Positions 1 to 7,458 of a DNA stretch of 18,399 nucleotides are shown piece after piece (position 1 is the stretch's first letter; the number at the start of each line of letters is the position of its first letter). Below the pieces are notes generated by a model, which was not told where the DNA came from, searched no databases, and saw only the letters and a list, made by a program, of their open reading frames with translations. The stretch is from Bacillota bacterium (GTDB taxonomy: Bacteria; Bacillota; Clostridia; Acetivibrionales; DSM-2933). The DNA is taken from NCBI GenBank assembly GCA_023430975.1, contig JAEYYB010000134.1, forward strand, positions 1 through 18,399, given 5' to 3'. A program made the position numbers and the translations under genes.

Positions 1-166
1 TTCGCCCTGCCTTATATGTAATTTCTGTCCGTCGGTGCAAGACTTTGCCTACAGCTTCCTTCAGATTCCACCTCACAATGGACACCCTTGCTGTTCAGCT
101 AATGGTTCCTACTACCAAGTCCATAGCAGACTTTCACCGCCGAGTTATTGCCCATGTCGGGCAAAC
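1..166 (-). mobile_element. Group IIC intron, 5' end (partial; runs off the left edge)
   Basis: Read on the minus strand from position 166, the sequence begins GTTTGCCCGACATGGGC and continues with the conserved domain I blocks of group IIC introns, including CAAGGGTGTCC, GTGGAATCTGAAGGAAGC and AGGCAAA. These match, block by block and in order, what I recall of the Oceanobacillus iheyensis group IIC intron, which begins GUGUGCCCGGCAUGGG. Only the first 166 nt of the ribozyme are in the window; domains II-VI and any reverse transcriptase would lie to the left. Immediately 5' of the intron is a perfect terminator stem (168-208), and group IIC introns are known to insert just after such stems. 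The family call is secure; whether the intron is complete cannot be seen. Confidence 0.88.
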
Positions 167-167
167 C

Positions 168-208
168 AAAAATAGAATAGCCGACATATAGCCGGCTATT
201 CTATTTTT
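168..208 (-). terminator. Intrinsic terminator of the spore-protein gene, used as the intron target
   Basis: This is a perfect 16-bp stem: the arm at 168-183 pairs with 193-208 around a 9-nt loop. On the minus strand the stem closes with a T tract, as expected of a Rho-independent terminator about 85 nt downstream of the spore-protein stop codon. The group IIC intron starts two bases beyond the T tract, so the T tract would supply the short exon-binding site. Confidence 0.85.
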
Positions 209-294
209 TGAATAATTCATTAAATTGTATGATTTAAAACCTAGGACTATTTAATTCATACTTTATTTAAAAAACATTCTATAATTTGATGAGG

Positions 295-471
295 TTATTT
301 TCCTTCAAAGTTACGTTCCGCTATCTCAATGGCTTTTCTGACAATATTACCGCAGTTCCTTGATGATACCGATCCCCAACCTTCAGTTTCCACCGTGTTG
401 TAGACTCCAAGTTCCTTTGCAATCTCTGTCTTAAGCTTATCAGACATGATACTGTTCCTTTGTCTACTCAC
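295..471 (-). CDS. Small acid-soluble spore protein, alpha/beta type
   Basis: This 58-residue protein starts at GTG 471, with AGGAGG ideally placed 9 bases upstream. It begins VSRQRNSIMSDKLK, followed by an EIAKELGVYNTV block and a C-terminal block with GWGSVSSRNCGNIV and KAIEIAE. The EIAKELGV helix and the G-S-V-S-S-R-x-C-G-N-x-V-x-K pattern are those of clostridial alpha/beta-type SASPs. These bind and protect DNA in the dormant spore and are degraded at germination by the GPR protease. It is monocistronic and ends in the strong terminator at 168-208. A sigma-G promoter is expected, but I could not identify one with confidence. The gene is good evidence that the host makes spores. Confidence 0.85.
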   Translation of the reverse strand: MSRQRNSIMSDKLKTEIAKELGVYNTVETEGWGSVSSRNCGNIVRKAIEIAERNFEGK

Positions 472-559
472 AGCTAATACCTCCTCGAATTTTAAAATAT
501 TACACCTAATTCAAACAACTTTAGTTAAAACACTTAATACAATCAAAATCATTTTAAGT

Positions 560-620
560 CTTACATTTGACAGTGCTTATAATGTATATTCAACATCATT
601 ACGTGAAAGACAAATGTAAG
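560..620. repeat. Palindromic repeat, copy 1 (37-nt interior)
   Basis: The left arm CTTACATTTGAC (560-571) and right arm GACAAATGTAAG (609-620) are inverted with one mismatch and separated by exactly 37 nt. Weaker similarity continues outward for about 10 nt. The same arms recur at 651-714 and 3119-3220, and the copy at 3119-3220 also has a 37-nt interior. Confidence 0.7.
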
Positions 621-650
621 AGGTTATTCAATTTTAATTCTTAAGTTATG

Positions 651-714
651 ATTAATCTTATACATTTGTCTATCACAAAATATCAGAAAATCATTTTGCA
701 CTGCCAAATGTAAG
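651..714. repeat. Palindromic repeat, copy 2 (32-nt interior)
   Basis: The left arm TAATCTTATACATTTGTC ends at 670 and the right arm GCCAAATGTAAG spans 703-714, separated by 32 nt. The outer sequence GCACTGCCAAATGTAAG (698-714) is also the reverse complement, with one mismatch, of 560-576 in copy 1. The two copies therefore form a nested structure about 155 nt long. Confidence 0.68.
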
Positions 715-953
715 ACTAATATAATAACTTGTTTAACAATAGTTGTTAGCATGCATGCCTTATATATTAAATATAAGTGTAATTTCGTCAAACATAAACC
801 ATTTTAATGATATTAATGCTTAACATCGAAGTCCTTAATAACTTTATTAAAAGTTTTATCAAGCACTTCTGATATTATTATTAACCCAATACTACTTTTT
901 ATTACATGAATTTCTTTCCAATTAAATTTTTTATAACATACTAATTATGTTGC

Positions 954-1394
954 TTATTTTTTAGGCATTTTTTCAGGCTTTGCAGGTATTGATATTTCTG
1001 AAAGTGCCTTTGATGCTTCTGTATCAAATCGAGTATCTGCAGCCATATCACCTAATGAAAGTATTCCTACTAACATATTGTTTTCAACGACTGGAAGCCT
1101 TCTTACTTGATTTTGTGACATTATTTTTGTTGCATCATCAACATCAGTTTCCGGTGAAATTGTAGTAACCTGTGATGTCATTACTTCCTTTACAGGCGTA
1201 TCGTTAGGGCTCTTACCATGAGCAATATTCCTTACAACTATATCCCTGTCTGTCACTAACCCTATAACACCGCTATTGTCACAAACCGGGATTGCACCTA
1301 CATTATGTTTCTGCATAAGCTGTGCTGCTTCAACAACTGTGCTCATAGGATTTAAATATGCAATATTTTTTGTCATAATTTCTTTAACCTTCAA
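954..1394 (-). CDS. Two-CBS-domain protein
   Basis: A 146-residue cytoplasmic protein made almost entirely of a CBS pair: CBS1 at about residues 7-56 (VKEIMTKN, then GLVTDRDIVVR) and CBS2 at about 71-120 (VMTSQVTTIS, then GILSLGDMA). Such stand-alone pairs form a Bateman module that binds adenosine nucleotides and senses energy state; the partner is unknown. The start is TTG at 1394, because GAGGAG lies 10 bases upstream and the nearby ATG is out of frame and quickly meets a stop. The tail after residue 120 is Lys/Pro-rich and probably disordered. It is transcribed towards the spore-protein gene with no close operon partner. Confidence 0.88.
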   Translation of the reverse strand: MKVKEIMTKNIAYLNPMSTVVEAAQLMQKHNVGAIPVCDNSGVIGLVTDRDIVVRNIAHGKSPNDTPVKEVMTSQVTTISPETDVDDATKIMSQNQVRRLPVVENNMLVGILSLGDMAADTRFDTEASKALSEISIPAKPEKMPKK

Positions 1395-1616
1395 ACCAAA
1401 TCATCTCCTCTGTTTTTTATAAATAAAGACTACGATTTATTTTTCCTTCATTTGATAAAAATAATTTATGAAAATTATGGTTTCGTAACTTTTGGGCCTG
1501 CCTTATATTGCCATTTATATACTATCATTAAATTTATATAATATTTATATATAAAGTAATGTTAAAGAGGTAATTTATTAATTATTTTAATCATTACTTA
1601 GTAAAGGTTGATGCTC

Positions 1617-2756
1617 ATGAGGAAACACAAGCCAATTTTATATGCATTAGGCATTTTGCTGCTATTTGTTTTACTAACAAGCCTTCAAAATATTTCTGAT
1701 TATTTAAAGTATAAAATATTTTTTGGCAATAATCTTATAATTAATATATACAAAGTGAGTATGAATGTAAATTCACTTTCATGCGATACGGAAAATCAGC
1801 TGGTTCTTGTGGCTAAAGTCCGTGATGTAAATGGAAGTCCATGTGCTGATATTCCATTAAGCTTTTCCGTAAATCCTGATATTGGTAGTGTATATCCATC
1901 AGAATCAAGAACAGATTCTATGGGTGATGCTATTATAAAGTATCTTCCTCCAGAACAATTAGATATATCAAAAAGTGTTGAGACAAAAATAAATATAGTA
2001 GCCCGAATTCATGATACCAACGTTAATTCGACAACATCAGTCAATCTTATACGCCCGCCAGTTGTAATGCTGCATGGCTATCAGGAACAGCCTGACATAT
2101 TTGAAGGAATGAAGGATTTCTTGCAGAAAAAGAATTTTGACTGCATGGTGCCTGGATATAAATCCGAATTGGGTGTGGAAAATGGAGCTAAGGAATTGGA
2201 TAATTATTTGAGTACACAACAGTATGCGTACTTAAATAAAGGGATACAAGTCAACAAATTTGACATTATAACTCACAGTATGGGTGGCCTTGTAGCCAGG
2301 TATTACAGCTGCAGTCCCGGTTATATGGCCAAAGACAACATTAATAAAATAATATTTGTATCTGTTCCTCATAAAGGGTCCTATTGGGCCTCCTTAGGAG
2401 CAAATCTTTATAACGACCAGGGCATAAAAGATCTTATGCCTGATAATCCGCTATTGTCGAATATAATGCCTTCCATGCTAAATAACGGATTAAATAAATT
2501 TATTCATACAGGAAGCATATTGGGACAGTACGATGAGGTTGTAACGGCAGAAAGTGCAAGCCTTGACGAATGGAATATCAGTACAGAAGTTTTTAATGTA
2601 GGCGAAAATAATCTCACAATAGATAAATTGCTGGACGGAAGCATTCTAAACGCCGCTAATCATAAAAATATACTTTTTAATAATAAAGTTTTTGAAAAAA
2701 TAGAAGAAATGCTAAACGGAAAACTACCTCTTCCAGAAAGTAAACCAACTAAATAA
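1617..2756 (+). CDS. Membrane-anchored lipase/esterase with an N-terminal Ig-like domain
   Basis: This alpha/beta hydrolase has about 379 residues from ATG 1617, the start best spaced from AAAGG at 1603-1607 (TTG 1608 and ATG 1611 are also in frame). An N-terminal hydrophobic segment (YALGILLLFVLLTSL) should anchor it or act as a signal sequence. Residues of about 40-140 resemble a bacterial Ig-like domain (AKVRDVNGSPCADIPLSF, then TDSMGDAIIKY). The catalytic half starts at VVMLHGYQ and has the lipase nucleophile elbow THSMGG with Ser221. GQYDEVVTAES and ANHKNILFNN give plausible catalytic Asp and His in the order usual for lipase class 2/PGAP1-like esterases. It would act outside the membrane on an ester substrate that I cannot name. 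The gene is monocistronic. Confidence 0.82.
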   Translation: MRKHKPILYALGILLLFVLLTSLQNISDYLKYKIFFGNNLIINIYKVSMNVNSLSCDTENQLVLVAKVRDVNGSPCADIPLSFSVNPDIGSVYPSESRTDSMGDAIIKYLPPEQLDISKSVETKINIVARIHDTNVNSTTSVNLIRPPVVMLHGYQEQPDIFEGMKDFLQKKNFDCMVPGYKSELGVENGAKELDNYLSTQQYAYLNKGIQVNKFDIITHSMGGLVARYYSCSPGYMAKDNINKIIFVSVPHKGSYWASLGANLYNDQGIKDLMPDNPLLSNIMPSMLNNGLNKFIHTGSILGQYDEVVTAESASLDEWNISTEVFNVGENNLTIDKLLDGSILNAANHKNILFNNKVFEKIEEMLNGKLPLPESKPTK

Positions 2757-2903
2757 TGTGGATATTATCCACATATCTGTGGATAACTTATTTAAGTATA
2801 AAAATCCCTGAAACCCTTAATTTATGGGACGTTAACCATTTTAGAATTATGTAAATAAAAATATGTGCGAAAATAATGTGTATAACTTCTGCACTTATCC
2901 ACA
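2757..2903. promoter_or_regulatory. Cluster of DnaA-box-like sequences
   Basis: Directly after the lipase stop codon are five sequences close to the DnaA box TTATNCACA. Three are exact TTATCCACA: 2765-2773 (+), 2778-2786 (-, TGTGGATAA) and 2895-2903 (+). One is TTATACACA (2877-2885, -), and TGTGGATAT at 2757-2765 has one mismatch. The first three are nearly contiguous. No dnaA or dnaN lies nearby, so this is unlikely to be the main origin; a DnaA titration or reactivation site is possible. That role is inference, while the sites themselves are plain. Confidence 0.65.
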
Positions 2904-3039
2904 GGTAACTTTTACTTATAAGATTTGTATAATTTGACTCTGAAATAATTTTGACATTGAGATTATATCTCAGTATGAACCTCATGTCAATAGAACAAAT
3001 TCGATTTGGTAAAATTTTTTCTATATTCAAAAATCAAGA

Positions 3040-3078
3040 TACCCCTTGATATCTGAAAGCCAGTAATATCAAGGGGTA
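3040..3078. repeat. Perfect 13-bp inverted repeat between convergent genes
   Basis: TACCCCTTGATAT (3040-3052) is perfectly mirrored by ATATCAAGGGGTA (3066-3078) around a 13-nt loop. There is no T run directly next to either arm, so it is not a classical terminator. Its position between converging genes would still suit a bidirectional transcription barrier. Confidence 0.5.
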
Positions 3079-3118
3079 CAACTTAAGTTTAATTCTTTAT
3101 TTTTTAAAATTAAGAAGC

Positions 3119-3220
3119 TATATGAAAAGTGTTAATAATCTTACATTTGTCAGAGCAAATAACGAACACTTTTACGGGATTTGCAATAGACAAATGTAAA
3201 AGATTATTAACTTTTCATAT
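3119..3220. repeat. Palindromic repeat, copy 3 (37-nt interior)
   Basis: This is the longest and best preserved copy. The left arm, about 33 nt ending in TTACATTTGTC at 3151, matches the reverse complement of the right arm (3189-3220) except for a small insertion or deletion. The interior is 37 nt, identical in length to copy 1, and contains its own weak dyad (AGCAAAT...ATTTGC). The element is about 102 bp and has a MITE-like form. I saw no obvious target duplication. Confidence 0.75.
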
Positions 3221-3290
3221 AATTACTGATTATTTCAAAACATATAATCAACAGCCGCGTAGAATTGGCAAGTAATATTTTAGCAATCCC

Positions 3291-4859
3291 TTAATTGAGT
3301 TCTACAGAAAATGAATAATCATACACACCTTGTGGTGCAACACCAATCTTAAGGACAAAAACAGCCGAAATTATACAAAATGCAATAGTTATTAATGTAA
3401 ATACATATTTCATAAATTTGAACCTAGAATTTGAAAATTTGTTAACTGCATGCCCATAAAAGAATGCTGCTGATATTAAACCCACACCTGCATACCTGAA
3501 ATTTTGTGCACATACTACAGGAATTGATAATCGGGACTGGAATAAAAGTCCAAAGGGCAAAAGCAGACACATCAGGAATATAAACCCAAAACCCTTTATC
3601 AGCTTTACATTTTGAATGATCATATATGAAACCACTATAATTATCAATGCTGCAGTTGCAAATAAAAGTAACGTTGCAATCTTCTCAAGTCCCTCAAAAC
3701 GCCATTCACCAAAAAGAGATGACTTTAATACATAATCGGCAAACAGTTCACTTCTCCCCGTAAAAGGATCTTGTGTAAATGGCTGATCAATAAAGCCTTT
3801 TATAGGAATGTAGAAAAGATTCTTAATGGTATTTGCGTATTTTTCGAAATCAACTCCCGGTGCATACATGAGTCCTTGTTTGAACAATACAAAATTTCTT
3901 ATTGGATAAGCTATACAAAGTGGTACTGAAATCAATAAAAATACCCCAGCCTGCTTAAAAATGTTTTTAGCATTTGCCTTATTCCTTACAAGTGCTGTGA
4001 CAAATACAGCAAACGCTGTTGGAATGAGTATTATCCCATTTTTTTTGACAAGCATTGTAAGCGACAGAAACAATGCCATTAGAACCACATTCTTTATGCT
4101 TTTATCCTTCGTCCATCTAATCATATAATACACAGTAAGTATATAGAAGAAATACATTGTATTATCATTGTTTAAAAACGACGAAAAGAAAATATTATAT
4201 GGGAAAAACGCAAATATTGCTAATGCTGACAAGGTCACCAGCTTCCTTGGCTTAAATTCCTTTAATATCTTATAAAAATAAATCAGTGTCATACTGTTTA
4301 AGAAAACCATTTCTACTTGCACAAGCCTGAAGGAGTAAAAGTTGCTAAGCCCAATTATCTTACCCAACTTATAAAATACTGCAGAAATAATATAATGTAA
4401 AGGTGGGTGATAAGCCTGACAATAACCTACATCCGGCAGAGATAATTTTTCAGCCACGTACCTTATATAATCAAGATGGCTGAAGGAGCTTCCAATTACA
4501 TCATGCTGCCTGATTGTAAAAGGAGTGTAAAGGGTATAAACAACTCTTAATAATATCCCAGCAATAATGATCATAACTGCCAGAGTGCCTGTATTAAGAT
4601 TTCTGTTGACCTTTAAATATACAGCATAACCTATAACAGGTATAATACCAATCAAGAATGATATTTGAATGTTGGTGGTGCTTATACTTTTATCATTTAG
4701 AAAGAATATAGCAAAAACCAACAATAAAAATACTGCCAGTATCGGCACATAAAAATTTTTAATTATTTGATGAATAATGCTATTAGAAACCTTTTGAGGT
4801 TTTTTATCAATGTTTTTATTAAATTTTCCTTTATTACTTGATTTAGTAACATTTGACAT
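3291..4859 (-). CDS. GT-C fold membrane glycosyltransferase (PMT/ArnT-like)
   Basis: A 522-residue multi-spanning protein. A charged cytoplasmic N-terminus of about 35 residues is followed by roughly a dozen hydrophobic helices. After the third helix lies the loop TPFTIRQHDVIGSSFSHLDY, with an Asp at 120 in the place where GT-C enzymes carry their catalytic acid. The loop continues to YHPPLHYI (H151-P-P), a pattern common in GT39/GT83 families, which use polyprenyl-phosphate sugars to glycosylate lipids or proteins outside the membrane. The acceptor and sugar cannot be told. The start ATG follows a GGTGA-type site. The gene lies downstream of rho in the same direction, but a 14-bp stem separates the two, so it is probably independently transcribed. 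GT-C membership is fairly sure; the subfamily is not. Confidence 0.78.
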   Translation of the reverse strand: MSNVTKSSNKGKFNKNIDKKPQKVSNSIIHQIIKNFYVPILAVFLLLVFAIFFLNDKSISTTNIQISFLIGIIPVIGYAVYLKVNRNLNTGTLAVMIIIAGILLRVVYTLYTPFTIRQHDVIGSSFSHLDYIRYVAEKLSLPDVGYCQAYHPPLHYIISAVFYKLGKIIGLSNFYSFRLVQVEMVFLNSMTLIYFYKILKEFKPRKLVTLSALAIFAFFPYNIFFSSFLNNDNTMYFFYILTVYYMIRWTKDKSIKNVVLMALFLSLTMLVKKNGIILIPTAFAVFVTALVRNKANAKNIFKQAGVFLLISVPLCIAYPIRNFVLFKQGLMYAPGVDFEKYANTIKNLFYIPIKGFIDQPFTQDPFTGRSELFADYVLKSSLFGEWRFEGLEKIATLLLFATAALIIIVVSYMIIQNVKLIKGFGFIFLMCLLLPFGLLFQSRLSIPVVCAQNFRYAGVGLISAAFFYGHAVNKFSNSRFKFMKYVFTLITIAFCIISAVFVLKIGVAPQGVYDYSFSVELN

Positions 4860-4922
4860 AATATCACCATTTCTTTGATGTCTTTAGTCATGATTTTTCA
4901 TTCATGCTTTAGTAACCAGTAA

Positions 4923-4954
4923 AAGGTGTAAGTTTAATAATAAACTTACACCTT
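4923..4954. terminator. Hairpin between rho and the glycosyltransferase
   Basis: A perfect 14-bp stem (AAGGTGTAAGTTTA against TAAACTTACACCTT) with a 4-nt ATAA loop lies 11 nt after the rho stop codon. On the minus strand the stem ends in TTTT and is preceded by an A run; on the plus strand a run of eight T follows five bases later. It probably terminates rho and may work in both directions. Confidence 0.7.
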
Positions 4955-4965
4955 CATGATTTTTT

Positions 4966-7122
4966 TTATTTATCTCCAAAATTTATATTTATAGTCTTAA
5001 GAAATTCTTCGTTACTCCTGGTCTGCATGAGCTTATTGACAATCATTTCAGTAACTTCAGCCGTTCCCATATTGCTCATTGCCTTCCTTATAGCCCAAAT
5101 ACTTTCAAGTTCCTTTTGGCTAAGGAGTAATTCTTCTCTTCTCGTACTGGATTTGTTTATATCTATTGCAGGGAAAATCCTCTTCTCAGAGAGTCTTCTA
5201 TCAAGATGGAGTTCCATATTACCGGTCCCCTTGAATTCTTCGAATATAACATCATCCATTCTGCTTCCTGTTTCAATCAATGCTGTTGCCATTATTGTGA
5301 GGCTGCCGCCAAATTCTATATTTCTTGCTGCACCAAAAAACCTTTTTGGCTTATGAAGTGCTCCGGGATCAAGACCTCCTGATAATGTCCTTCCTGTTGG
5401 AGGTATGGTCAGGTTATATGCCCTTGCGAGCCTTGTAATACTATCTAATAATATTACAACATCTTTCTTTTGCTCAACAAGCCTTTGTGCTCTTTCAAGT
5501 ACCATTTCTGCAACTTTAATGTGATGTTCAGGTACTTCGTCAAAAGTAGAGTATATTACCTCTCCCTTTATTGAACGCTGCATATCGGTTACTTCTTCAG
5601 GTCTTTCGTCAATTAGAAGCACTATCAAATCTATTTCAGGATAATTTGTGGTAATACTGTTGGCAACTTTTTTAAGAAGCATTGTTTTACCTGCTTTTGG
5701 AGGAGAAACAATCATACCACGCTGTCCTTTACCTATAGGAGCAATCATGTCGATCAATCTTGTGGACAGTTCCCTTGGTGAGGTTTCAAGCGTAATTCTT
5801 TGATCTGGATATATTGGTGTCAAATATTCAAATGGTATTCTCTTAGAAGCGACTTCCGGGGAATCTCCATTCACAGATTGGACATATAAAAGTGCCTGGA
5901 ATTTTTCGCCTTCCTTCGGTATTCTCCCTTTACCCTTTATTTTATCTCCGGTTTTCAGGCTAAATCTCCTGATTTGGGAAGGAGAAACATAAACATCCTT
6001 AGCTCCTGATAAATAATTATCACTTCTTAAAAAACCGTATCCATCAGGAAGCACTTCTAAAACTCCCTCAACAGGATCGTCACTTTCTATTTTCTCCATA
6101 GGAGTCTGTCTCTCGTTAGGAGTCTGCTGAGTATTTTCGGTTTTTATTTCAGGCCTTTGCTCTACCTTTATTTCAGGCCTTTGCTCAGTTTTTTGTTCTA
6201 CCTTGATATCAGGCTTTTGATCGGTACCTAATTCATTTTTTTGATCGGATTTCTGATCAGAAATATTTTCTGTCCTTACTTCTATCCTATTATTATTTCT
6301 ATGACCAGGCTTAAACTCTTTTGGTTGATCAAACTTTCTTACTTTAGCAGGTTCTTCCCTTCTACCTTCATATACAGCATTACCCTTACTGACTGATGGT
6401 TTAGCATCTACAGCAGAATTGACACTTTTATCAATAGAACCCGTTTTTGTAACCTCGTTTTTTACCTCGACTTTTTCTTCCACATTTTTATGCTGGGCTT
6501 TTTCAACCTCTGATACTTCTTCAGCTTTAGTATCTTTTTCAAGAACAGGTGATTCAGGTATATTCTCAGGTTGATCTTTTCCTGTAGCTTCTTTTATATC
6601 TTCCTTACCTTCAGCCTTTTCATCATTATTAACTTTTATATTTTCTGGTGTTTTTTCGTCAGATAACTTGCTAGCTTTAAGTCTTGAACCGCGTTTTTCT
6701 TTTGTCTTGCTTGCTGATTTTTTACTTTCCTGATTTGCATCATTATTATTTATATCAACTGGTTCCTTATACTCATCAGCTTTCTCTGTTCCCTTAGCCT
6801 CTGCTTCCTTTTCCGATGCTGCTCTCGCAGGTCTTCCCCGTTTTGATTTTCTAAGCACAGGCTCATTTGAATGTTTTTTCTCTTCATTCTCTGGTGCCTG
6901 ACTTTCTTCTTTATCTTCTTTCTTATCGGATTGTTTTGCAGAAAGAGCAACTTGTATGTTTCCTCTTTTATCGTTACCTTGAGCAATATTGCTGTCGTCG
7001 GACTCTAAAATTTTCTCTACCAATTCATTCTTTTTATATTTCATTACATTTTTAATCCCTAACATTTTCGCAATATAACGTAAATCCTCAAGGGTTTTAC
7101 TTTCGAGATTTATTCCCTCCAT
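4966..7122 (-). CDS. rho: Transcription termination factor Rho with a large charged insertion
   Basis: Rho is the hexameric RNA-dependent ATPase that terminates transcription. This one has 718 residues against about 420 for the E. coli protein. Residues 5-41 form the Rho N-terminal helical domain (KTLEDLRYIAKMLGI). Residues of about 350-417 form the cold-shock RNA-binding domain, with the RNP1-like DGYGFLRS. Residues of about 430-715 form the RecA-type motor, with Walker A at 473-480 (SPPKAGKT), Walker B VVILLDS at 555-561 and the IDERPEEVTDM segment. The extra length is a Lys/Glu/Gln/Asn-rich, low-complexity insertion (about 42-348) with an AT-hook-like KRGRPAR (94-100) and short repeats based on EQRPEIK (about 303-330). 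Comparable insertions are known in Actinobacteria and in Clostridium botulinum Rho. The gene is driven by the promoter at 7258-7286. Confidence 0.96.
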   Translation of the reverse strand: MEGINLESKTLEDLRYIAKMLGIKNVMKYKKNELVEKILESDDSNIAQGNDKRGNIQVALSAKQSDKKEDKEESQAPENEEKKHSNEPVLRKSKRGRPARAASEKEAEAKGTEKADEYKEPVDINNNDANQESKKSASKTKEKRGSRLKASKLSDEKTPENIKVNNDEKAEGKEDIKEATGKDQPENIPESPVLEKDTKAEEVSEVEKAQHKNVEEKVEVKNEVTKTGSIDKSVNSAVDAKPSVSKGNAVYEGRREEPAKVRKFDQPKEFKPGHRNNNRIEVRTENISDQKSDQKNELGTDQKPDIKVEQKTEQRPEIKVEQRPEIKTENTQQTPNERQTPMEKIESDDPVEGVLEVLPDGYGFLRSDNYLSGAKDVYVSPSQIRRFSLKTGDKIKGKGRIPKEGEKFQALLYVQSVNGDSPEVASKRIPFEYLTPIYPDQRITLETSPRELSTRLIDMIAPIGKGQRGMIVSPPKAGKTMLLKKVANSITTNYPEIDLIVLLIDERPEEVTDMQRSIKGEVIYSTFDEVPEHHIKVAEMVLERAQRLVEQKKDVVILLDSITRLARAYNLTIPPTGRTLSGGLDPGALHKPKRFFGAARNIEFGGSLTIMATALIETGSRMDDVIFEEFKGTGNMELHLDRRLSEKRIFPAIDINKSSTRREELLLSQKELESIWAIRKAMSNMGTAEVTEMIVNKLMQTRSNEEFLKTININFGDK

Positions 7123-7257
7123 AGTCCACCACCTTATATAAGCTTTATTTATTTATTTCCATGTTTTTGGGAATTCATTCAAGTAGATGTACAACTACAA
7201 CCTTCAAAAACAGAAGATTTTTGTGTAGGTGAGATAAACGATTGCTACTTTGACAAC
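7123..7257 (-). promoter_or_regulatory. rho 5' leader (about 130 nt)
   Basis: The predicted transcript starts near 7250, leaving about 130 nt before the rho ATG. The leader ends in AAGGTGG, which should be the ribosome binding site. A weak imperfect hairpin can be drawn around 7190-7230. In other bacteria rho is known to be controlled by Rho acting on its own leader; the length here would allow that, but I see no decisive structure. Confidence 0.4.
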
Positions 7258-7286
7258 ATTATAGCATCCAAAAAATACTTTGTCAA
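7258..7286 (-). promoter_or_regulatory. Consensus sigma-A promoter of rho
   Basis: On the minus strand the sequence reads TTGACA (7286-7281), a 17-nt spacer, then TATAAT (7263-7258). Both hexamers and the spacing match the vegetative consensus exactly. Initiation is expected around 7250. The DNA further upstream to 7458 shows nothing else I can support. Confidence 0.88.
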
Positions 7287-7458
7287 CGCAGTTAGGAAAT
7301 ATTGTAAATATTTTCCTTGGTTTTGATACACTATTTTGATATTAAATCACTATCGCTTCCTTTTTGACCCATGTTTATTGGACTTTGGACTCCTCTTCTA
7401 CGTTCATTTATATTTGTTTATTTCCATGCTAGACAATTTTATTGATGCATACTCATAT

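Larger units (their letters stand above)
472..953. other. Intergenic stretch carrying two palindromic repeats
   Basis: No convincing gene is present in this AT-rich interval. Its only clear structure is the pair of palindromic repeats at 560-620 and 651-714. The 3' end of the CBS-domain gene abuts it on the right and the spore-protein promoter region lies on the left. I saw no clear terminator for the CBS gene. Confidence 0.6.
2904..3290. other. Convergent intergenic region with two dyads
   Basis: The region lies between the lipase and glycosyltransferase 3' ends. It holds a 13-bp perfect inverted repeat and a larger palindromic repeat, listed separately. The short minus-strand open frame that crosses it (about 80 codons) has no ribosome binding site and a composition typical of random AT-rich DNA, so I do not call it a gene. 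Confidence 0.5.

Noticed and set aside
560..714. Possible CRISPR array, since similar 12-20 nt units are spaced 32-37 nt apart
   Set aside because: The units alternate in orientation instead of being direct repeats, they are too short and diverged, and no cas genes are present.
2757..2903. Chromosomal replication origin
   Set aside because: DnaA boxes are present, but there is no dnaA/dnaN neighbourhood and no clear unwinding element, so only a DnaA-binding cluster is claimed.
2788..3030. Minus-strand open frame of 80 codons between lipase and glycosyltransferase
   Set aside because: There is no ribosome binding site, it overlaps the DnaA-box cluster, and its product looks like random translation of AT-rich DNA.
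4849..4860. Another copy of the ACATTTGAC repeat motif at the glycosyltransferase start
   Set aside because: It is a single short match inside coding sequence without an inverted partner, so most likely chance.
5027..5356. Plus-strand open frame of 109 codons inside rho
   Set aside because: It is antisense to the strongly conserved Rho motor domain and has no start signals: a shadow of the real gene.
6750..6986. Overlapping minus-strand frame within the rho insertion
   Set aside because: It is a frame-shifted reading of the Lys/Glu-rich low-complexity region with no ribosome binding site.
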